Of a stretch of 64,000 bases of DNA, positions 36,225 to 45,300 are shown one piece after another. The stretch's first letter is position 1. Each line of letters begins with the position of its first letter. Under the pieces are notes generated by a model that was not told the origin of the DNA, searched no databases, and worked only from the letters and a program-made list of their open reading frames with translations. The stretch lies in NCBI GenBank assembly GCA_910583765.1, contig CAJTYS010000014.1, positions 1 to 64,000 on the forward strand, read 5' to 3'. The position numbers and the translations under genes are program-made. This DNA is from an uncultured Eubacteriales bacterium (GTDB lineage: Bacteria; Bacillota; Clostridia; Peptostreptococcales; Anaerovoracaceae).

Positions 36225-36897
36225 CTTCGCCTCCTAGCCTGTAACCTGTTCCCCGGACAGTCAAAATGATCTGTGGGTCAGATGGATCTTCTTCGATTTT
36301 TTCCCGCAGGCGTTTGATATATACGGTCAGCGTATTGTCATTGACAAACTCCCCTGCCGCGTCCCACAATTCATCCAGCAGCCGGTCCCGTGTGAGTATG
36401 ATTTTCGGATTAGCGGTGAAAGTCAGCAGCAAGCGGTATTCCAGCGGGGAAAGGAAGATCTCTTTGCCATCCTTTTTCACGATGCCACTGGCCGTGTCCA
36501 CATGCAGCCCGTGAATCTGGAAAACGGAAGTCCAGCGGCCGCTTTTCCGCAGAGCTGTTTTGACCCGGGCCACTAATTCCCGAGGGCGGAAGGGCTTGAC
36601 CACATAATCGTCTGCCCCCATGTTCAGCCCGGTCACTACGCTGGCTTCATCCCCGGAAGCAGTCAGAAAGATCACCGGGATGTCTCCTGCTTCTTTGATT
36701 TCCGTATAAAGCGCAAAGCCGTTTCCATCAGGCAGGGAAATATCCACCAGCGCCAAATCAAAGGCCTCCTCTTCCAGGCGATCTGCTGCGGCCTTCTGTC
36801 CAGGAGCATGGACCGGGTGAAATCCCTCTGAGCGAAGGAGCAGCATGAGATTTTTGGCAATCGCCTTATCATCCTCTACCAAAAGAATCCGTTTCAT
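36211..36897 (-). CDS. OmpR/PhoB-family response regulator
   Basis: The protein is 228 residues from the ATG at 36897 (MKRILLVEDD), preferred over an upstream ATG because the receiver domain starts there. The receiver has acidic pocket EDD (8-10), phospho-acceptor Asp52 in LVDISLPDG and Lys in VVKPF. A C-terminal winged helix contains ILTRDRLLDELWD and NTLTVYIKRLREKI. It partners with the following kinase and probably controls the ABC exporter. Confidence 0.94.
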   Translation of the reverse strand: MKRILLVEDDKAIAKNLMLLLRSEGFHPVHAPGQKAAADRLEEEAFDLALVDISLPDGNGFALYTEIKEAGDIPVIFLTASGDEASVVTGLNMGADDYVVKPFRPRELVARVKTALRKSGRWTSVFQIHGLHVDTASGIVKKDGKEIFLSPLEYRLLLTFTANPKIILTRDRLLDELWDAAGEFVNDNTLTVYIKRLREKIEEDPSDPQIILTVRGTGYRLGGEDAQK

Positions 36898-37066
36898 CTG
36901 TTTTGTCCAACCTTTCTCGATCATTTCTTTTTTCAGCGGCCCTAGTCAGCCGCCCGTATGTTCCGTTGACATTGAATCCTGCGTTTATTATATGGCGAAA
37001 ATGCTGAAAACACAACTTACAGAATCGTCACTTTACTAGCCTCTGCCCGGTTTGTGGCCCTGTTCC

Positions 37067-37115
37067 ACCATGGAGCTGACCGCCGCTTTTTCAAGGCGGG
37101 AGCGGTGCCCATGGT
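37067..37115. other. GC-rich nested stem-loop in intergenic region
   Basis: ACCATGG (37067-37073) pairs with CCATGGT (37109-37115), enclosing CCGCC (37080-37084) that pairs with GGCGG (37095-37099). The segment 37030-37135 is markedly more GC-rich than nearby spacers. I could not match it to a known RNA family. No gene is seen in 36898-37140. Confidence 0.4.
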
Positions 37116-37140
37116 TTTGACGTGGGAGCCTTTCCTACAC

Positions 37141-37187
37141 AAAAAGAGTCCTCGCCGGATTTTGTCAGCGAAGACTCTCTCGTTTTT
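37141..37187 (-). terminator. Rho-independent terminator after surface-protein gene
   Basis: AGAGTCTTCGC and GCGAGGACTCT form an 11-bp stem with one wobble, followed on the minus strand by T5. It lies six bases past the stop of the cohesin-like gene. Confidence 0.88.
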
Positions 37188-37192
37188 ATTCC

Positions 37193-37855
37193 TTATCTTT
37201 TTTTCTTTTTCAGTCCAATCACAATTGCGATGATCAAAATTAGGATCACCGCCCCGATGCCCACCACCGGCAAATAAGAGACTTTTCCTTTGGTCTCTTG
37301 CTGTTCCGCCTGCGTCTGATCATCAGGCTCAGGCTGCGCAGTCTCCGTTGGAGCAGTCGTTGCCTCTTGCGTGGTTTCCTCCGTGGTCTCTTCTATTGTG
37401 GATTCCTCGGTGGCTGCCGTAGTTGGTGCGGCTTTGATGCTCACTGTCTTGCTGGCGGAAGGTTGACCCATATCCTGATCCCCATCCAGATTCTGGGTTT
37501 CCAGGGTCTCCAGATCCAAACCAGTGCTCCCGGAGCCAACAGCTTTAAATTTCACGCGAAAGGCTAGTTTCCCGCTGGCATCGTCCGCATAAGCTTTCAA
37601 TTCCACCAGTCCAGCGTCACCCTGGCTGCTGCCGCCAGACAAGTACTGGAGTTTGCTGGTGTCATAGGATAACTGCCCGTTAACATAGCCTAAGGAACTG
37701 CCTTTGTATGTAACCGTCACCGTCATTGTCTTTCCCATATCCGCCGAGCCGCTTCCTGAAATGGAAACACTGGAAGACGCGCCAAAGACAGTCGCCGGGA
37801 TCATCGCTGACAATAGGAACACTGCCGCGACCCATAATTTTATTCTTCTTTTCAT
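37193..37855 (-). CDS. cohesin-like secreted protein with Thr/Glu-rich stalk and membrane anchor
   Basis: The protein is 220 residues from the ATG at 37855 (AAGGAG upstream). A signal peptide (1-25, ending VFGA) leads into a beta domain (28-145) with MTVTVTYKG, VNGQLSYDTSKLQYLSG and GKLAFRVKFKAVG, the pattern of cohesin-type domains. A Thr/Glu/Pro-rich linker (150-190) follows, then one helix (about 195-216) and a lysine-rich end. It is therefore an extracellular domain held on the membrane by a flexible stalk. It follows the SH3-glucosaminidase gene by 13 bp, so both probably act at the cell wall. Confidence 0.75.
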   Translation of the reverse strand: MKRRIKLWVAAVFLLSAMIPATVFGASSSVSISGSGSADMGKTMTVTVTYKGSSLGYVNGQLSYDTSKLQYLSGGSSQGDAGLVELKAYADDASGKLAFRVKFKAVGSGSTGLDLETLETQNLDGDQDMGQPSASKTVSIKAAPTTAATEESTIEETTEETTQEATTAPTETAQPEPDDQTQAEQQETKGKVSYLPVVGIGAVILILIIAIVIGLKKKKR

Positions 37856-37868
37856 GGCTTCTCCTTTA

Positions 37869-39677
37869 TCAAGGCCTTGCGCAAGGGCTGGCCGGCATCC
37901 CGCTGTACACTGGGATATGGAAAGTGATCGGATAGTCGGCACTGGATTCATAAGCGTACCGCAGGATCTTTCCTTCACTTTCACCACCAGCCGTATTGGT
38001 CATGTACTGGTGGGTGGCCACATTGTTCAGCCCGTTCATCACATTGAATTTCTTCGTATAATATGTATACTGCTTGTTGGTCAGATAGTTGCTGGAATAG
38101 TAGCTGGCGCCTCCGGCCAGGGATTTCTCAATGGAGTTCCACGGTCTGCCGTAGGAAGTCGCGCCTGTCCCCGCGCCCTTTGCCCACCACAAGCCACGCT
38201 CTGTGGCACTCATGGTGCTGGTGGTGTAGGCTCCGATGTTAAAGTGGTTGTAGATTCCTTTATAACCGGAATACTTGCCGGAAATCAATCCGCTGCCGCC
38301 TTTCCAGCCCTGCTCCTGAATCACCATGGCTGTGATCACGTTAGGGTTCACCTTGGAATTCACCCCGGCGTTGTACAGATTATCGATATAGCTGGTAGTG
38401 TTCATGAAACAGTTGCTGCGGGAAACCATGCTCTTGATGGTCTCCTTTGTCTGGGACGCCGCGTCAAAATTGTGATCCATGAACTGATAAATGGACGTAG
38501 TATTGAAGAAATTCCTCGGGTCCATGTAGTAAGCCACGATCTCCTGGGACGCCGCGTTCCATCTGCCGTCAAAGGCCGTGTATTTTCCTGTGGAACTGTT
38601 GTATGCTCCTGGTGCTTTTGACTTCCAGGAATCTGGTGAAGATGGTTCCACTAAATTGATGCCGATCTTCATTTCCTTGGACAAAGCGCTGGACCAGTCG
38701 ATCCCTGTGTTCTGCGCTTTGAAGATCCACTGCGGATGCGCTTGATGGAGTACTCTCAGCCCGCTCTTGTAGCTGTCCGGGAATCCCTGCTGAGTCATCC
38801 ATGTCTCAAACTCCGCGTCGCTGAGGTTGGAGCCATCCAAATTAGAACCCGCAGGCGGCGTGTCATTGACCAATGTGATATAGCTGGAAAGGACATAGCC
38901 TTTCTTGGACGCGCTGTAATTGAATTTGTACCACGTCTGCCCAGAGGAGCTCTTCACTTTGGACAGAACCGTGATGGTTTTTCCTTTTGCCAGGCTGCCC
39001 AGCTTCGCATAATTCGTTCCGGCGCCTTTCCGTACATTGAGAGGGCCGTCATTGACCTTTCCTTTTTTGTTGACTGCCGTTTCTTTTGGCGCAGGAGCCG
39101 CAGCAGCTTTCAGTTTTACATATTTAGAAAGAACATAGCCGGTTTTCGAGCCGTGCTTGATCCGATACCATTTGGCCTTGTCTTTTCCTGTCCGCTCGCC
39201 AGTCACTGTTACGGCGGCATTCTTTTTCAGGGTCCCGATCTTTTTGTAACCGGATCCCGCGTTGCCCCGAACATTGAGAGGGCCCTCTTTAATGGTGCCT
39301 TTTTTTGTTGGTGAGTAGGCTTTGATTTTGCCCAAAGCAGCTGTCTTTTTGGCCGCTGTGGTCTTCAGCTTCACGTGCTTCGCAAGCACATAACCTGTCT
39401 TCGAGCTAAATTTGATCTTGTACCATTTCACGCCCTTTTTATTCTTTTTTGACCCTTTAATAGTAATGGCCTTCCCTTTTTTCAGGGTCCCGATCTTTTT
39501 GTAAGAAGTCCCTGCATTTTTGCGCACGGTCAGGGGTCCGTTTTTCACCACGCCTTTCTTTGTGGCAGCATACGCGTCCGCGCCGCCCATAGCTGGCACT
39601 GCGGCAAAAATAGCCAGCAATAGAAACAGCGCAGTAATCACTGCCACACATTTACTGCTTGTCCTTGTTGACATCAT
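37869..39677 (-). CDS. secreted glucosaminidase with three bacterial SH3 domains
   Basis: This 602-residue protein has a signal peptide (1-37), three SH3 repeats (about 38-105, 112-180, 195-265; each with GPLxVR, YKKIGTL or YAKLGSL, and KTGYVL-type ends) and a C-terminal GH73-like glucosaminidase domain (about 300-590) with YYMDPRNFFN, VITAMVIQEQGWKGG and FNIGAY. SH3 domains bind cell-wall peptides and the enzyme would hydrolyse the glycan chain. The repeats are rich in lysine. It is probably an autolysin for growth or separation. GGAGA precedes the ATG. Confidence 0.85.
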   Translation of the reverse strand: MMSTRTSSKCVAVITALFLLLAIFAAVPAMGGADAYAATKKGVVKNGPLTVRKNAGTSYKKIGTLKKGKAITIKGSKKNKKGVKWYKIKFSSKTGYVLAKHVKLKTTAAKKTAALGKIKAYSPTKKGTIKEGPLNVRGNAGSGYKKIGTLKKNAAVTVTGERTGKDKAKWYRIKHGSKTGYVLSKYVKLKAAAAPAPKETAVNKKGKVNDGPLNVRKGAGTNYAKLGSLAKGKTITVLSKVKSSSGQTWYKFNYSASKKGYVLSSYITLVNDTPPAGSNLDGSNLSDAEFETWMTQQGFPDSYKSGLRVLHQAHPQWIFKAQNTGIDWSSALSKEMKIGINLVEPSSPDSWKSKAPGAYNSSTGKYTAFDGRWNAASQEIVAYYMDPRNFFNTTSIYQFMDHNFDAASQTKETIKSMVSRSNCFMNTTSYIDNLYNAGVNSKVNPNVITAMVIQEQGWKGGSGLISGKYSGYKGIYNHFNIGAYTTSTMSATERGLWWAKGAGTGATSYGRPWNSIEKSLAGGASYYSSNYLTNKQYTYYTKKFNVMNGLNNVATHQYMTNTAGGESEGKILRYAYESSADYPITFHIPVYSGMPASPCARP

Positions 39678-39810
39678 TCGTTTCTCCTATTCATAGAAAT
39701 TTCCCTAAACTTTGATTCACATCTCCTTCAGTTTACAGCATCCCCTTTTTGATGTCAATGGTTCGACAGTTTTCTCACAGAAATTACAAATTCCAGTATG
39801 TCTCGAACGC

Positions 39811-39847
39811 AAAAAGACTGCTATGCTTTTTATCATAACAGCCTTTT
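39811..39847 (-). terminator. Rho-independent terminator after DUF3343 gene
   Basis: GGCTGTTATG and CATAGCAGTC pair (two wobbles) around an eight-base loop, followed by T5 on the minus strand. It lies eight bases past the DUF3343 stop. The rest of 39678-39854 shows no gene. Confidence 0.85.
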
Positions 39848-39854
39848 CAATTAT

Positions 39855-40121
39855 TTAGATATGCTGGTACTCTTTCTTTCCATTGCTGGTCACAGCCTGG
39901 AAAATGCCTCGGGTACTGATCTGGTTTTCTGAGAGCACCGCAATGATTCTCTGCAGGTCATATCCTGTTACCAGCAGCGCCTGCCCGCAGGTGCGCAAAA
40001 GCTGAGTCGGGACTCGCTGCTGCTTGGAATGGATCCCCTGTTCCATCAATTTATCCCTTGCGTACATGGCCTTGTAAAAAGACGAAAATGTAAGCAAGTA
40101 TTCAAGTTCAGGTCTGCGCAA
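39855..40121 (-). CDS. DUF3343 family protein
   Basis: This 88-residue protein has YLLTFSSFYKAMYARDKLMEQGI, then QRVPTQLLRTCGQALLV with one conserved cysteine, matching DUF3343 (small putative thiol or selenium carrier-like proteins in anaerobes; role not proven). The start is an unusual TTG at 40121, supported by AGGAGG eight bases upstream. It lies 23 bp after the carboxypeptidase gene and a terminator follows, so it ends that operon. Confidence 0.7.
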   Translation of the reverse strand: MRRPELEYLLTFSSFYKAMYARDKLMEQGIHSKQQRVPTQLLRTCGQALLVTGYDLQRIIAVLSENQISTRGIFQAVTSNGKKEYQHI

Positions 40122-40144
40122 AAAAAGGACCTCCTGTCTATCTC

Positions 40145-41356
40145 TTATATGATCTTTTTCATCATTTGTATGTAAAGATCTTTGATAGACGCCTTTTCTG
40201 CTTTTTCCGCGGCTGTCATAGGGAATCTCCCGATTTCCGCCCCATCCTGATAGACCACCAGTTCTCCTACTTTCTGGCCTTTTTTGATCGGTGGACGCAT
40301 GGCATCGTCCATTTCAATTTTGGTTTTGATGCTGCCTTTTTTGCCCTTTTTCACTAGCACAGACTTTTCCTCTTCTAAAACCGCTGTGATCTTTGAAGGC
40401 GCTCCCTTTTGAATCTTGAGGGATTTCTGGGTCTTGCCCTGTTCCCCGATTTTCACGCTTTCATAGTTGGCAAAGCCATAGTCGAACATTTTACTGATTT
40501 CCGCGAATCGGATCTTGGAAGTCTTGCAGCCCAGGATCACTGCCACCAGTCTGGTTCCGCCCCGCTCCGCCGCGCCTGACAGACAGTAACCCGCATCTTG
40601 CGTGAATCCTGTTTTGATGCCAATGGCGCCGGAATACTGTTTGATGAGCCTGTTGGTGTTTGTCAGCCCGAATTCTTTTTCCTTGCCCGGAAGCCCCACT
40701 TTGATAGTGGCTTGCCACCTGGTGAACCATTCCTTTGTTTTTGGAAAGCGAAGGAGTTGGCGGGACATCACTGCTATATCATATGCGCTGGTATAATGGT
40801 TTGCTACTGGCAGCCCGTTGGTGTTCACGAAATTCGTGTCTTTCATGTCCAGCTCCCGGGCTCTCTGGTTCATCCGTTCCACGAACATTTCCACGCTTCC
40901 TGCCAAATGCTCAGCTAGGGCCACGCATCCATCGTTGGCGCTGACCATGGCAACGCCCATGAGCAGTTCTTCCACCGTGTGCTGTTCCCCAGGTTCCATG
41001 TACATCTGACTGCCGCCCATGGAAGCGGCTTTCTCGGAAATGGTCACCGTGTCCTTCATGCTGATTTTCCCGTCTTCACAAGCCTCCAGGATCAGCAGCA
41101 TGGTCATGACTTTTGTGACTGACGCAGGCGGGAGCCTTTTATGCGCGTCCTGGGCGAACAGGACTTCTCCGCTGGCCGCGTCCATCAGCACAGCCGATTT
41201 CGCATCCAGTGCGAGACCGGTCTCTTTTTCCGATGGCTCTGCCCTCGCGTTTACAATGGATATGCTTCGTTCCTCCGGCTGGAACCGGTCAATGCCCATG
41301 AACCCGCCAATCAGCAGCGCCGCCACCAGGCAGCAGCTGATCACTTTCTTTTTCAC
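40145..41356 (-). CDS. D-alanyl-D-alanine carboxypeptidase (PBP5/DacF type)
   Basis: The start is placed at the GTG at 41356, with AAGGGGG eight bases upstream and the signal sequence KKKVISCCLVAALLIGG directly following; the open frame reaches further to 41467 but gives no signal peptide at its start. The 403-residue protein has the serine-peptidase motifs SVTK, SAND and KTG (KTGFTQDAG) and a C-terminal PBP5 beta domain, ending in an amphipathic anchor. It trims pentapeptides in peptidoglycan; DacF-type enzymes are linked to sporulation. It heads an operon with the DUF3343 gene. Confidence 0.93.
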   Translation of the reverse strand: MKKKVISCCLVAALLIGGFMGIDRFQPEERSISIVNARAEPSEKETGLALDAKSAVLMDAASGEVLFAQDAHKRLPPASVTKVMTMLLILEACEDGKISMKDTVTISEKAASMGGSQMYMEPGEQHTVEELLMGVAMVSANDGCVALAEHLAGSVEMFVERMNQRARELDMKDTNFVNTNGLPVANHYTSAYDIAVMSRQLLRFPKTKEWFTRWQATIKVGLPGKEKEFGLTNTNRLIKQYSGAIGIKTGFTQDAGYCLSGAAERGGTRLVAVILGCKTSKIRFAEISKMFDYGFANYESVKIGEQGKTQKSLKIQKGAPSKITAVLEEEKSVLVKKGKKGSIKTKIEMDDAMRPPIKKGQKVGELVVYQDGAEIGRFPMTAAEKAEKASIKDLYIQMMKKII

Positions 41357-41547
41357 ACAAAAAACCCCCTTATTTCCGCGAATCACTGATTGATCGAACA
41401 AAGTCGGTTTCGCTGATTTTTTGTTAGCCTTAGACTTTGCTGACATTCCGGAAATATCATGAATCATATTTCCTACACCATAGGATATTCACAGGATTGG
41501 GGGTTTAGTACGAAATAGTTTATAAAAGGGTCTGGGTTATGGCTTGA

Positions 41548-42801
41548 TCAAACATACCAAACCGGCAATTGCAGAATATTTTCTCTCAAGGCTCCTGGCT
41601 GCGGACAGAGGCATATGATCGCTCCCATTCCCCGCTTTTTATCGGGGATCCCATCCAGGATCGTGAAGGCGCTGGTCTGATCCGCTGATACGGAAGAACC
41701 TTTTTTTATTTCAATTGGATACAGCGTGCCGTTCTCCTCAATAATAAGATCAATTTCACTTTCTATCCTTTTTTCTTGGTCATGGACTTTTTTCTTATCT
41801 CTGCCTCGATAAAATGAAACACAGTAACGATAGTCGATCCCCTTGTTGGAATAGGATTTGAGGATCTCTGAAATCACGAAAGTTTCAAAAAACGCACCGC
41901 TCATCGCGCCATTGGCAAGGGTTTCCGGTGTCAGCCATCTGGTGAGGTACGCAGCCAGTCCCGTGTCTCTGAAATAAACTTTCGGTGTTTTGATCGCTCG
42001 CTTCAATACGGATGACGTGAACGGCTCCAGCAGATAGATGATGCCCGAAGCTTCCAAGATCGACATCCACCTTTTGATGGTGGTCTGATCTTTTCCTATA
42101 TCATCAGCTATGTTGGCGTAATTGACCAATTGTCCTGTCCTTGCCGCCACAGCGATCATAAATTTTCTAAAGTCATCTAGGTTTTGCACAGCCGACAATT
42201 TCCGAACATCGCGTTCCAGATATGTCTTTATATAACTAGAGAAAAAGGCAGACCATTCCACATCGGGGTTTTGCAGTTCCGGATAACTGCCTCTGTGTAT
42301 GACTTCCCAGATATTCTCGAAAGGCTTGACAGTTTTTCCCCGCTCCTGCACATATTCTATGGTTGGAACAAATGACTCGCAAAAAGGATCGCCTTGGATC
42401 TCTCGCATGGATAAACCGGACAATTCTATGATGCTGACGCGGCCAGACAAGGACTCTGACGCGCCTTCCATCAGTTCCAAAGGCTGCGATCCGGACAAGC
42501 AAAACAACCCACGCTCATCGCTCTCGTCGCATTTCAGCTTGATATATCTGAAAAGTCCTGGCACTCGCTGCACTTCATCGTAAATCACTGGCGGAGGATT
42601 CAGCATCATGAACATGTTGGGCTGTTCTTTTGCCTGGTCTTCCACAAAGGGATCGTCAATGGGCACATATCTCTTTTCAGGAAACAGTCTTTTGATCATG
42701 GTTGATTTTCCTGTCTGCCTCGCCCCTGTCACCAGTACGCTTTTAAATGTTTTCTCAGATTTTAAAACCACATCCTCGATCGCTCGCTTGATATATTCCA
42801 T
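41548..42801 (-). CDS. AAA+ ATPase with DUF4143 domain
   Basis: The protein is 417 residues from the ATG at 42801 (GGAGGGAG upstream). It has Walker A GARQTGKST and Walker B VIYDEVQRVP, then a C-terminal DUF4143 nuclease-like domain with FETFVISEILKSY and ESEIDLIIEENGTLYPIEIKKG, which carries the D-x-E-x-K arrangement of PD-(D/E)XK folds. These proteins are widespread in accessory DNA and their role is unclear; some are proposed to belong to defence or toxin systems. It stands next to an IS element and an AbiE pair. Confidence 0.88.
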   Translation of the reverse strand: MEYIKRAIEDVVLKSEKTFKSVLVTGARQTGKSTMIKRLFPEKRYVPIDDPFVEDQAKEQPNMFMMLNPPPVIYDEVQRVPGLFRYIKLKCDESDERGLFCLSGSQPLELMEGASESLSGRVSIIELSGLSMREIQGDPFCESFVPTIEYVQERGKTVKPFENIWEVIHRGSYPELQNPDVEWSAFFSSYIKTYLERDVRKLSAVQNLDDFRKFMIAVAARTGQLVNYANIADDIGKDQTTIKRWMSILEASGIIYLLEPFTSSVLKRAIKTPKVYFRDTGLAAYLTRWLTPETLANGAMSGAFFETFVISEILKSYSNKGIDYRYCVSFYRGRDKKKVHDQEKRIESEIDLIIEENGTLYPIEIKKGSSVSADQTSAFTILDGIPDKKRGMGAIICLCPQPGALRENILQLPVWYV

Positions 42802-42954
42802 GTCTCCCTCCGTTTTGATGAATCTAGTATTAGATACTGGATTTATCATATGATATCACGCATTGCGGGGCATGTCAAAGCGTTGTTTGGGGGCAGGTCT
42901 GGAAAAATCAATTTTTCAATGTTCTATACGAATCCGTCCAGAGAAGCCATGTGA

Positions 42955-43974
42955 TCAAGAAGTCATTGCGCCAACAAATGGCTGACTTGGGCATAAAAAT
43001 TGTGGAATTTTAGGCTGAGAGGCCATATCGGACAGTTTTTTGTTGGTTTTCCAATATTTGAGTGCGTAAAACTGGAAATTTTGGGCTGTACCCCAAAAAG
43101 TAGATGAAAAGCGGATGAGATTTCCGCGAAAAATTCGCTCCACTCCCTTGACACGGAGCCTCCTGGATCGTGGCTCCGGCCGACAACGGCGGCACATGTG
43201 TCGGGCTTCTTCCAGGCCGCTGATCTTCCTGTCCAACGCTTCCAGTTTCAGCGTGTTCCAGAAACTTTCCATCGGTGCGTTGTCCCAGCAGTTCCCCTTC
43301 CGGCTCATGCTGCGCACGCACTCGTGTTCCTCCAGCTTTTCTCGATACGCCTTGGAACAATACGTCGATCCCCGGTCCGAACGCAACAGGCAGCCTTTTA
43401 GACTCCCGCAGCGCTCTTTCGCGTCTTTCAACGCCGCCAGCACCAGTTCTTTGTCGTTGTTTTCGCTCATGGCCATCCCCACGATTTTTCTCCCGTGCAG
43501 GTCCAATATGGCCGCCAGGTACACGAATCCTTTGGATGTCCAAATGTACGTCGTGTCGCTGACCATTTTTTCTTTGGGGCCTTTCGTTTGGAAATCCCGA
43601 TTTAAGTGGTTTTCCGCCACCGGAAGTCCGTGCTTGGAGTCCGTGGTCTTCGCTTTCGTTTTTCGTTTCCGGCACAGCCCTTTCATCCCGTTCTGATTCA
43701 TGACGCGCCGCGCTCGTTTGTGATTGATCGGCTCGTTGCGTTTTTTTCGCGGCAGGGCGGTCATGGGTCGCACGCCCAGGGCGACGCGGTGTTCGCCGTT
43801 GATCCGCTCCATCTCTTCGAGGAGCTTCCGATCCGCTTCTTGGCGGCTCGTTTTCCCGCGAGCCCGCCACTTGTGGTACCCGCTGACCGACACTTTCAGC
43901 GTTTCGACCATCTTCGCCAGGGGCCACTTTCCTCGGTTCTCTTCCATGAACTGAAAAGCGTCCTCTGTTTTCAT
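42955..43974 (-). pseudogene. IS3-family transposase OrfB, altered C-terminus
   Basis: This 339-codon frame holds the IS3 OrfB catalytic core with DDE residues in VSDTTYIW, LRSDRGSTY and APMESFWNTLK, the correct D-D-(35)-E order. After LEEAR, near residue 255, the expected tail (YNxxRxH type) is absent and the sequence becomes Arg-rich. The frame then reads through the terminal inverted repeat at 43082 and adds about 42 residues from flanking DNA. A frameshift in the last 50 codons is the simplest explanation, so the transposase is probably non-functional. Confidence 0.75.
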
Positions 43975-44334
43975 CGGTCGTTCTTGGCGAAGAAGGCCAA
44001 GGCTTTTTTATGATTTCTAGCTCCTGTCGCAATTCCTTGTTTTCTTTGCGTTCTTTCCGCAGTTCGTCTTTCAGGTCTTGGATTTCTTTTTCTTTCAATT
44101 CTTTGCCGCTTTTGTGGAAGTATGCTTCGCCGTGTTCTTGATATCCTTTTTTCCATGCGCGGATCGCTCCGGCGTCCACTTCCAATTCGCGGGCCATCGC
44201 TGAGATGGACGGGTATTCGTGGATCTTTTTCACGACTTCGAGTTTGAATTCTGGTGTGTACATTTTTTTCCTCCATTTGTTTCTTCTCTAGTTTACCATG
44301 TTTTCGACATTGTCTACAAATGGGGTACACTTCA
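43082..44334 (-). mobile_element. IS3-family insertion sequence, 1253 bp
   Basis: Both ends read inward from TG: right end TGGGCTGTACCCCAAAAAG at 43082 and left end TGAAGTGTACCCCATTTG ending at 44334, sharing TGTACCCC and a following GTAGA-type block. Between them are OrfA and OrfB of IS3 type. Size is normal for the family. No clear 3-4 bp target duplication is visible at the borders (TTT and CTT). GC content is higher than the AT-rich AbiE genes beside it. Flanking spacers 42802-43081 and 44335-44436 contain no gene. Confidence 0.85.
43971..44263 (-). pseudogene. IS3-family OrfA, frame broken at A6G run
   Basis: The start follows GGAGG. The product begins MYTPEFKLEVVKKI with the HTH ARELEVDAGAIRAWKKGY and a leucine-zipper-like KERKENKELRQELEI. 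At the AAAAAAG run near 44008-44015 the zero frame continues into nonsense (PWPSSP), whereas a -1 shift gives the family-typical KKALAFFAKNDR and a stop overlapping the OrfB ATG. IS3 elements use A6G for programmed -1 shifting into OrfB, but here the shift leads to the OrfA end instead. A one-base loss from an A7 run is the likely cause. Confidence 0.65.
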
Positions 44335-44436
44335 CTTTTAATGTTTTTTCCAGCTTTTCCGCAATTTTTATCTTTGATTTTTCGATTTGTTGGCGTGATG
44401 GTTTCTGCAGTTTTATCAACTCTTAAAATTCGCTTT

Positions 44437-45297
44437 TTAGATTTGCAGGTTTTCGGTAATTGCCACAAAAAATTCTTTGCTCCACATATCGAGCATATCT
44501 GGATTTTTGATAAAAGGCATCACATCTTGTTTTGCCTGTTCAAAATCTATGGCGGCAAATCTGCTTTGTAGCAGCGCTTTCACATCTTGCAAAGTCAAGG
44601 ACGCCGTTTCATCTACATGCCCTGTTTGCGCAAGCCTTGCCTGTAGATGTTTTATATTCAGCGGTACCATTTTGCTCAAATAAAACACATAATCGTATAA
44701 ATCACGCCCTTTGACTCTATCTTTCCATCCACGGCAAAGCACCGCATGAAGTTTCCCCGCAAATAAAGACGGCATGTCATATAAAGCAATTTGGTATGGA
44801 ATCGGTAATAATTGATATTTATTTTCATAAGACGCATACGCTGGAGGGTTTGTATCCACCTCAAATTTTACTTTTATCGCTTCGTTAGAGGCTACTAAAT
44901 TTTGCGCAGGGTTTGGAAAGAAAATCAGCATGTGTTCTTTTGTGTTTCCTTTCACAAAAGCCGACTTTATATCAGAATCTACCGTTTTTTTCTTCTCCTC
45001 TACTTTGAAATTCAAACCATATGAGCGAATCTCCTTTTCTAAAATAGGCAGAAACGCACTAAAATCAAATTTCTCATCAGGCTTTTTTAACGAAAAGTCC
45101 AAATCCTCCGAGAAACGGTCCAGTCCATAAAAGATACGCAATGCGGTACCGCCATAAAAAGCGGCATTTTTAAAGAATCCCCCGCGACTTAAGCCGCAAA
45201 GAACGATTTCTTGTATCACTTCTTTAATTCTGTTTTTCTTGTCATAAACTGTTACGGCCTCATGCCTATCCACCATCTGCTTTAAAATATTGTCCAT
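44437..45297 (-). CDS. AbiEii-type nucleotidyltransferase toxin
   Basis: This 286-residue protein has FYGGTALRIFYG (49-54 is GGTALR), FSEDLDFSL (63-68) carrying the two catalytic aspartates of a nucleotidyltransferase, a lysine-rich VKFEVD region and VKGRDLYDYVFYL near residue 200. This is the AbiEii/MenA family, which adds nucleotides to tRNA 3' ends and stops growth; AbiE systems give phage resistance by abortive infection. It starts three bases after the antitoxin stop, with GAGGGG upstream. Confidence 0.88.
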   Translation of the reverse strand: MDNILKQMVDRHEAVTVYDKKNRIKEVIQEIVLCGLSRGGFFKNAAFYGGTALRIFYGLDRFSEDLDFSLKKPDEKFDFSAFLPILEKEIRSYGLNFKVEEKKKTVDSDIKSAFVKGNTKEHMLIFFPNPAQNLVASNEAIKVKFEVDTNPPAYASYENKYQLLPIPYQIALYDMPSLFAGKLHAVLCRGWKDRVKGRDLYDYVFYLSKMVPLNIKHLQARLAQTGHVDETASLTLQDVKALLQSRFAAIDFEQAKQDVMPFIKNPDMLDMWSKEFFVAITENLQI

Positions 45298-45300
45298 TGA

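Noticed and set aside
37030..37140. Resemblance of AGCGGTGCCC to the signal-recognition-particle RNA of Firmicutes.
   Set aside because: Only ten bases match; the rest of the conserved RNA does not follow.
37704..38621. Plus-strand open frame of about 300 codons opposite the glucosaminidase.
   Set aside because: Its composition is that of the complement of the secreted protein gene; no start signal is present.
43010..44263. A 417-codon open frame across the IS element, which could be read as one long transposase.
   Set aside because: After the OrfA part it is out of frame with OrfB and encodes Arg/Gly/Pro-rich nonsense; the DDE residues are all in the other frame.
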